Shown piece after piece: positions 1 to 9,830 of a stretch of DNA of 64,000 bases; within the stretch, counting starts at the first letter, position 1; each line of letters opens with the position of its first letter. Origin of the DNA: Haberlea rhodopensis (taxonomy: Eukaryota; Streptophyta; Magnoliopsida; Lamiales; Gesneriaceae); NCBI GenBank assembly GCA_907163345.1, contig CAJQUN010000007.1, positions 6,958,582 to 7,022,581 of the forward strand. Reading direction: 5' to 3'. Below the pieces are notes generated by a model. That model was not told the origin of the DNA, ran no database searches, and worked only from the letters and a program-made list of their open reading frames with translations. Made by a program: the position numbers and the translations under genes.

Positions 1-360
1 TATTATAGTGGAATTTATACTGGACTAAGTCCCGTGGTTTTTCCCTTCGATTTAAGGGGTTTCCACGTAAAAATCTCGTGTCTCGTTTAATTTATGCTAC
101 CTGATAATTTTTGAGATAACAGAATTGTTTAGATCGGTTTGAGGGATGAGTAAAAAATCAATTCATTTCTGGTTGAAGAAATTTTTAGCAGCATTAGAAA
201 CACGGTTTAGTACTGATCATTTTATCAAAGGTGATGATGATGTTGTCAAGTAACACTCCGAATTTCTTTGGCTGAGCTTACAGAAAAATAGAGTTTAAAA
301 AGTACGAATCTTGTGGAAAATATTTCCAAAACAGAGAACAATGTTTTCATGGGAGCTGAG
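1..360. other. unclassified flank, possible old copia LTR end
   Basis: This stretch has no gene. The first ~110 bases (a 'cccgtggtttttccc' run followed by 'tttccacgtaaaaatc') resemble the 3' end of a Ty1/copia LTR, but no primer site follows. The rest is AT-rich and unrecognised. The last five bases, ctgag, are the target duplication of Copia-1, so this flank was originally continuous with the sequence after 18057. Confidence 0.4.
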
Positions 361-1838
361 TGTTAGGAATCCATCATACAATATGCAGCGGAATTTTAAA
401 ATTGGATTCCTACCAAAGGACCTATACAAAGTGATCATATCGAGATTTATTAAGAATCGTACCCTTGTATCGTGTTTGTAGTAGAATCCTCGTTGCAAGT
501 CCACGAGTCACGAACAAAGATTTGCACCTTCGTATCTACGGTATCCACACGATCAAATCGAAAAGGTGTTCAAGAACAAGTTGCTAGACTCGTTCTTAAA
601 CAGGAGCTAAACTCACGGTTCAAAACCGATCAATCGACAACCGTTCAAAACCACTATTCACGATGGCGGTGGCCGTGAGGTTGAGTGCAAGAGGCGGCGG
701 CCGAGAGTGAGTATGAGAGTGGCTATTAGGTTTTATGATGTGTATGATTAATTTCCAATTAACCTTGTTATCAAATAATATATATGTTAGATTTAATTAA
801 AGGCTTTCTTAAAGCCTCATTGGCCCATACCAATAATTAATTAAATCCATACATTTAATATATATAATTAAGACTCTTCTTAATTAATTATATCATCCAA
901 TGAATTATATCTCCCTTTATCGATTTAATCTTTTGTGTGACCCGATAGGATCTTGCAATGTTGGCAGCGACATAAAATCTAATTTTATGTCACAAGCAAT
1001 GAGCGGTATCTAGCAACACATCAAGGCTACCCAAATTACAAGAATGTCATTGACTCGACATAACCTACGGAATGTGATTAACCATGTAACTTAATCCCTT
1101 TGTCCAATGTCTTTAGATTGAACACGAGTCATGTAATAGTCATACTCATATATTCAATCTTTTATTTCTTGATCCCCAAGTAGAATTAGAATAAACGAAT
1201 AAGCTCGATATCACATATCGACTCATTCGAGCACGGCCATGCATTTTAGTCTTACTTGATCAAGGGCCCAAACACTTCTCCTGTTATATAGGAGGGACAA
1301 ATCCGTTCTTGATCACTCAACATCCCTCTATATAATTCGTGGTGTATCCAATGATTGTCTTTATAGTTTACCCTGTTACAGGTAACGTTTGACAATATCA
1401 AGATACATGACTCCTTATGTTGGGATCTCTAATGATCTCAAGTCGTAAGGATTACATACATTATTATTACTAGGAGAATTGCTTATGACGTTCATATAAC
1501 TATCCATGCAGCATTCTCATGGTGGGTCTGTCCAGTACATCGTTCTCTAACATGCACCTATGTTGATTTGATATCTCATATCTATGAACAATTAATCAAT
1601 CAAAACATACTAGTCTCAATGCATTATCATTATCCTTATTCATGATAATACTTGACTAGGGACAATCTTTAAGAACAATACAATACAATATTATTCTAAG
1701 GACATTAACTTATATATTAATTCACATTACACAGATACTCGAAGTAATATATAATAATGAATTGCCATTAACAAAATCATAATACATTGTATGTCATAAA
1801 CAATCATCTAATGAGTTGTCTTAGGACATATCCCAACA
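361..1838 (-). repeat. Copia-1 3' LTR
   Basis: The LTR is 1,478 bp with terminal TG...CA. It is the partner of 16616-18052, which lacks a 41-bp stretch present here around 950-1000 (after 'gtgtgacccg'). On the minus strand it begins TGTTGGGATATG, the same start as the Copia-2 LTRs. It contains no coding sequence. Confidence 0.93.
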
Positions 1839-1982
1839 AATCTCCCACTTGCACTAAGACCAATCAGACATATACTTAATGCCTAGAGATCTAGTATGAC
1901 GATCATGCTTCTGCTGTGATAGTGGCTTCGTCAGTGGGTCAGATACATTATCATCAGTTGGTACTTTGCATATTTTTACATC

Positions 1983-3853
1983 TCATCTTTCAACGATTTC
2001 TCGAATGAAATGAAAGCGCCGAAGTATGTGCTTGGATCTTTGGTGAGATCTAGGTTCCTTAGCCAATGTGATGGCTCCATTGTTGTCACAACAGAGTTCA
2101 ATCGGATCTAGTATGCTAGGCATCATCCCAAGTTCAGAAATGAACTTCTTGATCCAAACAGCTTCCTTTGCTGCATCTGAGGCAGCAATGTATTCAACTT
2201 CAGTTGTAGAATCGGCTATTGTCTCTTGCTTTGAACTCTTCCAGCTTACAGCACCTCCATTTAGGCAAAACACATATCCTGATTGCGATCGGAAATCATT
2301 TTTGTCGGTTTGGAAGTTGCATCAGTGTAACCTATTACATTGAGCTCTTCCTCACCTCCATAAATCAAGAATGTATCCTTAGTTCGTCTCAAGTACTTCA
2401 GGATATTCTTGACTGCAATCCAGTGACATTCACCTGGATCAACCTGATATCTGCTCGTCATGCTCAAAGCATACGAGACATCGGGACGCGTACATATCAT
2501 GGCATACATTATAGATCCAATAGCTGACGCATATGGAATCTTACTCATGCGTTGTCTCTCATCTGGTGTTGAAGGACACTGATCCTTCTAGAGATGTATC
2601 CCATGCGTCATAGGCATGAATCCTTTCTTAGATTCTTGCATGCTAAACCATTTTAGCACTTTGTCTATGTATGTACTTTGACTTAGGCCAAGTAATCTTC
2701 TTGATCTATCTCTATAGATCTTGATACCTAATACGTAGGTGGCTTTACCTAAATCTTTCATAGAAAAACAATTCCCTAGCCAAATCTTTACAGATTGTAA
2801 GGCAGGGATATCATTCCCAATTAGAAGTATGTCATCTACAAACAATATTAGGAAGATAATTATGCTCCCACTGACCTTCTTGTAGGCACAAGGTTCATCT
2901 ACGTTTTTGATGAAACCAAACTCTTTGACTGCATCATCAAAACGAAGATTCCAACTCCGAGAAGCTTGCTTCAATCCATAAATGGATCGTTGTAGCTTGC
3001 ATATCTTTCCAGCATCCTTTGGATCAACAAAACCCTCAGGTTGTGTCGTGTACACATCCTCAAGTAAATTTCCATTAAGGAAAGCTGTTTTGACATCCAT
3101 CTGCCAGATTTCATAACCATGAAATGCAGCTCTTGCAAGTAAGATCCTAATGGATTTAACCATGGCAACTGGCGAAAAAGTTTCATCATAGTCAATACCA
3201 TGAATTTGTTTGAAACCTTTAGCAGCCAGTTGACCTTTAAAGCTTTGTACATTGCCATCCATGTCGGTCTTCTTCTTGAAAATCCATTTGCACCCTATGG
3301 GTCTTACCCCTTCAGGCGGGTCAACCAAAGTCCATACTTGGTTTGCATACATGGATTCCATCTCAGATTTCATGGCTTCTTGCCATTTCTCAGAATCATT
3401 GCCCATTATAGCTTCTTGATAAGATGATGGCTCATCCTCATCAATAAGTAGTAAGTCACATTGTTGAGTCACAAGAAATCCATATCTCTTTGGCTCTCGG
3501 TGTTCTCTTACAGACCTACGCTGGGTTTGTGTCTCTTGAGCAGGCATTTCATCCACAACAGCTTGTGGTATCTGCTCTGTTTCCATCTCAATATCATGTT
3601 CAATGTTTTCTTGTGGTTGAACTTCACTAAGTTCTATTTGCCTCCCACTGGTTCTTCTCGAAATAAATTCTCTTTCAAGAAAGACACAAGTCCGAGCAAC
3701 AACTACTTTGTTCTCGGTGGGATAATAGAAATAGTATCCTTTCGTTTCCTTAGGATACCCCACAAATAAACACTTATCAGATTTGGGTCCAAGTTTATTG
3801 GAGGCGTGACGTCTCACGTAAGCCTCACAACCCCAAATCTTCATAAAAGACAT
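1983..3853 (-). pseudogene. Copia-1 reverse transcriptase and RNase H (broken)
   Basis: This region encodes the C-terminal half of a copia polyprotein, which makes cDNA from the element RNA. Reading leftward it has the RT core (FSPVAMVKSIR, then the catalytic FVDDILL) followed by RNase H/Ty1 signatures (EVEYIAASDAAKEAVW, CDNNGAI, KHILRRFHFIREIV). Compared with Copia-2 the frame is broken by a TAG at 2588-2590, a one-base loss near 2300 (the TDA...GYVYC region) and a TGA at 1983-1985. The original stop lies at 1854-1856. A frameshift near 3850 separates this part from the integrase. The RT catalytic residues remain visible. Confidence 0.9.
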
Positions 3854-4572
3854 ACTAGGACGCTTCTAGCCCATATCTCATATGGTGTCTTTTCTACTGA
3901 TTTAGATGGAACACGGTTCAGTATAAATATCGCTGTTTCTAAAGCATGTCCCCAAAAGGAAGTCGGAAGATATGCATGACTCATCATTGATCGAACCATG
4001 TCCAACAAAGTTCGATTCCTCCTTTCGGATACACCATTCCATTGTGGAGTATACAGAGGGGTGAGTTGTGGGACTATCCCACACTCCTTTAGATAGTGAT
4101 GAAACTCTTGGCTTAGGTATTCACCTCCTCGATCCGATCGGAGGGTTTTGATACTTTTGCCAAGCTGGTTTTGTACTTCATTCTTGAAATCCTTGAACTT
4201 TTCAAAGGTTTCATGTTTATGTTTCATTAGGTACACATACCCATATCTACTGAAGTCATCAGTAAATGTAACGAAGTATTGAAAACCACCTCTAGCTTGT
4301 GTGCTTATTGGTCCACATACATTACTATGTATGGGACTCAATAAATCATTTGTCCTTTCAACATGTCCCTTGAAAGGAGCTTTAGTCATCTTGCCCATTA
4401 AACGAGATTCACATGTTTCATATGATTCAAAATCAAATGAATCAAATACTCCATCCTTATGAAGTTTTGATATGTGATTCTCGTTTATATGGCCCAAGCG
4501 ACAATGCCATAGATAAGTTGGATTAGAATCATTATTCTTAATCCTTTTAGTATTTATGTTATAGACAGGCAT
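3841..4572 (-). pseudogene. Copia-1 integrase (broken, active-site mutated)
   Basis: This is a copia integrase, the enzyme that inserts cDNA into the genome. The N-terminal zinc motif starts with HCRLGH and continues to TCES, where Copia-2 has CESC; the last zinc cysteine is Arg here (codon 4402-4404). The first catalytic aspartate, in the segment that reads SDVCGP in Copia-2, is Asn here (HSNVCGP, codon 4321-4323). The second Asp (SDRGGEY) and the Glu (SERRNRT) are kept. The frame opens after a one-base loss near 4602-4625 and ends in a frameshift near 3850. The protein would be inactive even if translated. Confidence 0.9.
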
Positions 4573-4601
4573 ATCAAGATTTAATACATAAAGACCATTA
4601 A

Positions 4602-5814
4602 TCAGTTGTGCAGAAGCATAAAAATATCATTCAAATAAATGGAACAACACTTGTCTTTTATAATAAATGAAAAACCAATCTTGTCCAAACAAGAAATTGA
4701 AATAATTTTTCTAGTAATAGATGGCACAAAATAACAGTCTTTTAAATCTAATAATAAACCAGAAGGTAAATTTGATGAATAATCTCCAATAGCTAATGCA
4801 GCAACTCTTGCTCTATTTCCCACTCGAAGATCAACCTCGCCTTTCGCCAACAACCTACTCCTTTTGAGATCCTGCACATTAACACAAATGTGAGAACCAC
4901 AACCAGTATCTAATACCCATGATGAAGAAGTAGATAAATTGACTTCTATAACAAAAATACCTGAAGCGGAAGTCACACTTCCCTTTGTCTTCTTAAGATC
5001 TTCCAGATATAATTTGCAGTTCCTCTTCCAATGACCGGTCTCACCGCAACAGTTCCCTTCCTTAGCCACTCCTCCATTTAGCTTGAGTGCAGAAGCATGA
5101 GGCTTAGACTTAACAAAGACTTTCTTGTTCTTCTTGTAGCCTTTTGCTTTAGTCTTTCCTTTGCTCTTATTCACAATAAGAACATTAGTAGGACTTAGAC
5201 TTCTTTGAATTTGCTTCATATGTTCTCAACATACCAAGCAATTGCGGTAGCGTCTTTTCAATTTCAATCATATTGTAATTCAAGGCAAATTGACTGTAGC
5301 TATCAGGCAACGATTGCAAGATCACGTCTGTGGCCAACTCTTGGTCCAACGAAAAACCCAGCTTTTCAAGATTCTCAATGTACCCAATCATCTTTAGTAC
5401 ATGAGTTCCAACAAGGCTCCCTTCTACCATTCTGCACTGGAATAACGCTCTAGAGACGTCATACCTCTCTTGTCTAGCTTGTTGTTGGTAGAGTTGCTTT
5501 AAGTGCTCGATCAAATCGAACGTCTCCATTTCCTCATGTTGCTTCTGAAGCTCAGAGTTAATGGTGGCAAGCATAAGGCAACCAACATCAAGCGCGTCAT
5601 TCTGATGCTTCTTGTAAGCATCCTTATCGGTTTTAGCACCCGTTACGGGATGTTCCTCAGCAGGTAAGGGTTCCTCTAGGACATATTGCTTTTTCTCTTG
5701 TTTGAGGACAATCCTCAAATTCCTATACCAGTCTAGGAAATTAGTCCCATTCAGTTTGTCCTTCTCAAGGACCGATCGCAATGATAGTGTGCTAGTTACG
5801 TTGTTTGATGCCAT
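4602..5814 (-). pseudogene. Copia-1 gag and protease (broken)
   Basis: This begins at the ATG at 5812-5814, equivalent to the Copia-2 gag start. The gag part (KLNGTNFLDWYRNLRIVL) forms the capsid-like particle. A one-base gain near 5185 shifts the frame into the nucleocapsid part (4602-5219). The zinc knuckle is damaged: two residues between the first two cysteines are missing (NCCGETGHW against ENCFHCGETSHW in Copia-2). The protease motif VLDTGCGSH is intact, and its Trp neighbour is kept here although it is a stop in Copia-2. A second frameshift near 4602-4625 separates this from integrase. Confidence 0.88.
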
Positions 5815-7149
5815 GGATATCTACAATATAAATATGCAAAATAAGTTTATGATTTTAATCATTTAATAAGGTCTTATATTAAATGATACTCCCACTATTT
5901 TGTTTAAAATATCAACCCTCGTAAACTTAGTGGGCCAAGATCCATATTTCACCTAATCTTGAGTTAGCTTTGGCTAATCACCCAAGACTCGGTTATTTAG
6001 GTAGACAACACTTTGTCAATTACACCACATGTAATTCTTGGATGGTTGTACGAACAACACTTTGTTCAAATTCATCTAATGAATCATTATCCAACCCCAT
6101 GCCTTTAGGTTCCCAATCCTATTGAGATAACGCTATTTAAGTCAAACCCAATTTTAAAATAACACGGATATCACTTTTATCCTTTCGCGCCTTACTAAGA
6201 TTGTCACGGTGCTTTGCTTTGGCAAACCCACACATGTTCAATCGAAGTCTTGACGAGTATTTTAATTGGAAGGCATCTTGATTTGACTTAATATTATAAG
6301 AGGGATTTATTGATCTCATGATTTTATTAATATTGAAAATATGTCTGGTACATATATGAATATATACATATCTACATATATGTATATCAAGCATCAATAT
6401 TAAATAAAACGATAAACATGCATCTCATACATCAACATAAAATAAACGTGACATGGTTATAGCCTTAACTAATGATTTTCTCAAGCCAATGAGAAAATAC
6501 TAGAAGGTCAACCTAAGGTAACTTCTCCAAGCACCTCTTTGGCTCCCTTTTGTGAATGACCTCCTCATCCCGGCACCTTGGTCCATCTTCATTGATCTCC
6601 ATCAACAAAATAAACTATACTATATAACATTTACAAGATATAGAGAATTCCTCGAGTCACATTCGAGGGGAACATAGGCGAGGGATAACATTTAGGAAAA
6701 ATAGATAAGGCACGACACGCAGGCCGTATTAAAATTACAATTATTCACAAATCCTATCTAATAGGTCATAGGGCTATAACCATGCACCATGCTCAAACAA
6801 CACATAAAACATGCTATAACATTTAATTAATTAAATTCTAAACATTTTAAAATTTAATTCTAATTAAAACTGTAAAATAACATTTTGGAAAATTATCGTA
6901 CGCTCGTGACATCACATGCCAGGGAGACTCGTTGCGTCACAAGCCATGGACCAAAAGGGTTCAAAGACCCTAACCACACGGCTGGACCATGCATGAGCCT
7001 AGGGTTCGAAACCCTAGCCCAAGTCACGGTCCAAGCCCGTGTGAGCCATGCGGTGGCCGCTAGGGTTCGAAACCCTAGCGTCTCGAGCCACAAGGTTCGA
7101 AACCTTGTCATAAATCTCGGCCTTTCCATGCACGATTCATGACGGTGGC
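5815..7149 (-). other. Copia-1 5' leader, gag-proximal part
   Basis: This is non-coding leader between the gag start and the Tekay-1 insertion; it continues at 16158-16600. It is homologous to the Copia-2 leader (24129-25908). The part at 6999-7108 holds three perfect inverted repeats with a CGA centre, each built from an AAACCCTAG- or AACCTTG-type arm (see findings). Apparent ORFs at 6885-7142 on both strands come from these repeats. The last five bases, gtggc, are the Tekay-1 target duplication. Confidence 0.85.
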
Positions 7150-7904
7150 TGTGACATCCCCGAAATGGTTAATTGCTATTTGGCTTTAATTGTGTTATTA
7201 TGATTAATTATGTGGTAATTAATTATATGTTGGATTTATTTACCTTATGTGGAAATGCATGGTCATGTGGATAGGGTGACCCGGGGTTGCATTTCAGGGT
7301 GCATGTAATGCATGTTGGGTAAATATTATTGGAAGCATGATTTATTTGCATTGGTTAGCAATTAATTGGAAATCATGTGTTAATTGATATTATGGTGCAT
7401 TTTGAGTAAATGCTTTGAGAAATATCATGTTGGGGTGTTTTATACACCATGGGATTATTTTGGTATCATTTTAAATTACCTCACATTTTAATACCCAAAT
7501 CCCACTTTACATCCCTCACTCTTACTTTACCAATATCACACCAAACCCTTCCCTTCTCTATATTTTCGAGCTCAAGCCTAGGGTTGAGGAGAAACCTTTC
7601 AAAAATCTTGATTTGTGGAGCATTTTGGGTGATTTGAGATCCCCAAGAGGTATGGGCACCTCATGTTTTAATTTTGTAAGGTTTTGTTTAAGTTTGGGTT
7701 GGTTTTGAAGGGTTTAAAATGGGTTTGTGTTGGGTGTTGTGATTTTGGTAGTGTTTTGGTTGGATGTTGTTTATATGGGTTTATGTTGAGGTTTATGGGT
7801 GGTTTTGAGTTGTTGAGTTTGATTTATGTTGGTGTATGTGGGTGTGTATGAAATGGGGTTGAAGATGGGTGAATAGTGCCCAAACCCCGCTTGACCACAG
7901 CTCG

Positions 7905-8115
7905 GCGATCGATCGGCGTTTTTCTCGCGATCGATCGCGAGCATCAGGGCTGAGGCAGTAAGCCTCAGCGATCGATCGCGAGCTTAGCGCGATCGATCGG
8001 CGAGGCCGCGATCGATCGGCGCTAGCTCCGCGATCGATCGCGGATTGATGAAAATTGTTGGGCGAGGCAGTGTGTTCTCGCGATCGATCGGGGCTTGATG
8101 GCGATCGATCGCGAG
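7905..8115. repeat. CGATCGATCG palindrome cluster, Tekay-1 5' LTR
   Basis: There are eight copies of CGATCGATCG in ~210 bp, usually extended by G/C to GCGATCGATCGC. The longest is an 18-bp perfect palindrome at 7924-7941. The 3' LTR copy (14809-15003) has seven, having lost one 19-bp unit. Each core carries three CpG sites. Confidence 0.9.
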
Positions 8116-8518
8116 ACACCAAAAAGGGTGTTTTTGGTTATTTTTGTGGGATTTTTGGTATTGGACTATTATTGGGTTCTAATATTGGTATTTGTGAATA
8201 TGTAGAACCAACCCAGGTGGCAACGCAGCCAAGGAATTGAGGTCCAACCACATTCCACATTTTGGAAAGGTACGTAGTGGACGTACGGGCACCCAACGGT
8301 AACATGTATTTTATATACTCATTGTTTATGCATTGTGGATGCGAGTATATATGTGGTATTGCATTGTGGATGCATATACATGTTGATTTATGTCATATGA
8401 GGTATTGCATTGTGGATGCATATACATGGTAATTTATGCATATTGATGTTAGATGCATATTATGATTATTGGATGCACATCCCATGAGTCGTGGTCATCC
8501 TTTGATGATTTTAATGCT

Positions 8519-8712
8519 TGCCGCTTTTTGTATTGGTTCCGCTAAATGTGAAGCGAGGGGTGGGAGCGCCGCATGTCACATTTGAGCGTGGTCGTCATAT
8601 GGGGCGAGGAAAGGGTATTTGCCGCTCTCTGTGAAGCGAGGGGTGGGAGCGCCGCATGTCCATTGTAGCGAGGTTATCCTATGCCGCCCATATGAATATA
8701 AGCGAGGGGCAT
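8519..8712 (+). repeat. CGCT/AGCG inverted-repeat array, Tekay-1 5' LTR
   Basis: This is a run of short units of the form gCCGCT-(8 to 12 nt)-AGCGAgg, each able to form a 4-bp hairpin, for example CGCTctctgtgaAGCG. It is repeated at 15404-15598 in the 3' LTR. Related arrays occur in the solo LTR (36058-36240) and in all LARD elements of this window. Confidence 0.8.
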
Positions 8713-9275
8713 TAAAATACACTGTGATGGATAGACTAGGGAATGGTGACCAATATGTGGTACAGTTGAGATGGTATATGATGTCATGACATGTTTTGGC
8801 CATTAAAAATAATCTGTTGATTATACTCATGAGTTATGGTACAGGGACAACCAAACGGGAAGCGTTTGAAATGCATGGGAAAACAGGAAGTGTTTTATAT
8901 TGATTATGCATTTACGCTTTATCTTCATATTGTGTTGAATATGAATGATTATTATTGCTCATGTTTGGGGGTTGTCCTTGTAGGTACCTTTTTGGCATGA
9001 TAGATGGGCTTGAACGGGTTGAGGTGGTGAGCTTATGAAGCATTCTTTTGAGGCAGAAAGGACAGGATTATTTTTGATAGTATCTACTCTAGGAGTAGTA
9101 TAAAACTATAGTTGAACATTCATTGATTGGAATGTAATTAATCCTTTTGGTAGTCCTTATTTTGGCATGTAAAGGCTTAAGCTCATAGACTCAACATGTT
9201 TATTCTACTCTGATCATATTATTAGCCCTAATTATGCCTTGATTCCGCACTTAAGGATTAGGGTCCTTACATTAG

Positions 9276-9288
9276 TGGTATCAGAGCA
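9276..9288 (+). other. Tekay-1 primer binding site
   Basis: TGGTATCAGAGCA begins four bases after the end of the 5' LTR and is complementary to the 3' end of plant initiator tRNA-Met. It primes minus-strand cDNA synthesis. Confidence 0.95.
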
Positions 9289-9479
9289 GTGGTTAGAGAA
9301 CCCGGGAACGAGTGAAGGGTAGCCTTAGCATGTTTGGCTAGGTGCTTACATTTGAAGCATGTTTATGCATGTGGTGCATATTTTGTATATTTGGTTATAC
9401 TAACATGCTTATATCACTCCTGTTATCTAACGATATGATGTATATTGCTTTGGATTGTTGTTAACATTTGTGTTACAGC

Positions 9480-9830
9480 ATGGCTGCTAATGAGGAAGTT
9501 GGCGACGTTGGTAGTGTGAATGCGAGTATTGGACAGGCTAATCCTCTACCTCCAACGGCTGTAGGAATGGAACCAGTGGTCCAGTTATTGCTACCGGGTG
9601 AGATTAGCTTGACGCAGTTTCTGTCTTATCACCCGCCCCGGTTTGAGGGGACAGAGTCCGGAGAAGAGGCTGAAGAGTGGTTAGAAAGACTTGAGCAGAT
9701 CTTTGTATCGGCTCCTTGTGCTGTGACGGCTTGGCTGAGGCTAGCGGAGTTTCAATTAGCCAAGAAACCTCTGATGTGGTGGAGGAGCACAGTAATGGAA
9801 ATGAGAGCACTGGGCGCTGTGATTGACTAG
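9480..9830 (+). pseudogene. Tekay-1 gag, N-terminal fragment ending at a premature TAG
   Basis: The ATG at 9480-9482 (MAANEEVGDVG) is the natural start: it follows a good acceptor-like 'gtgttacag' (AG at 9477-9478) and is the first Met that makes a gypsy gag. The fragment covers the start of the Retrotrans_gag fold (FEGTESGEEAEEWLERLEQIF, then AEFQLAKKPLMWW). It stops at TAG 9828-9830, where relatives have a Trp codon, and a one-base gain just downstream (9831-9840) moves the rest of gag to the next frame. The capsid protein is therefore cut in the middle of its domain. Programmed frameshifting is possible in principle, but the stop plus the misplaced frame change look like ordinary damage. 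Confidence 0.85.

Larger units (their letters stand above)
7150..9271 (+). repeat. Tekay-1 5' LTR
   Basis: The LTR is 2,122 bp, TGTGACATCC to CCTTACA. Parts in order: AT-rich U3; a weak TATA-like tctatatttt at 7556-7565; a splice-donor-like AGAG/GTATGG at 7646-7655; a cluster of eight CGATCGATCG palindromes (7905-8115); 'gcattgtggatgcatatac' repeats (8330-8440); and CGCT...AGCG short inverted repeats (8519-8712). Small ORFs in it are repeats, not genes. Confidence 0.95.

Noticed and set aside
6885..7142. Small frames on both strands in the copia leader
   Set aside because: Both overlap the inverted AAACCCTAG hairpins and are disrupted in Copia-2; they are a by-product of the palindromes.
9276..9288. 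tRNA-Met gene
   Set aside because: The tRNA match is limited to the 3'-end complement used as primer site, here and at 24130, 16604, 43659, 46466, 50321, 56988 and 59810. No cloverleaf is present.
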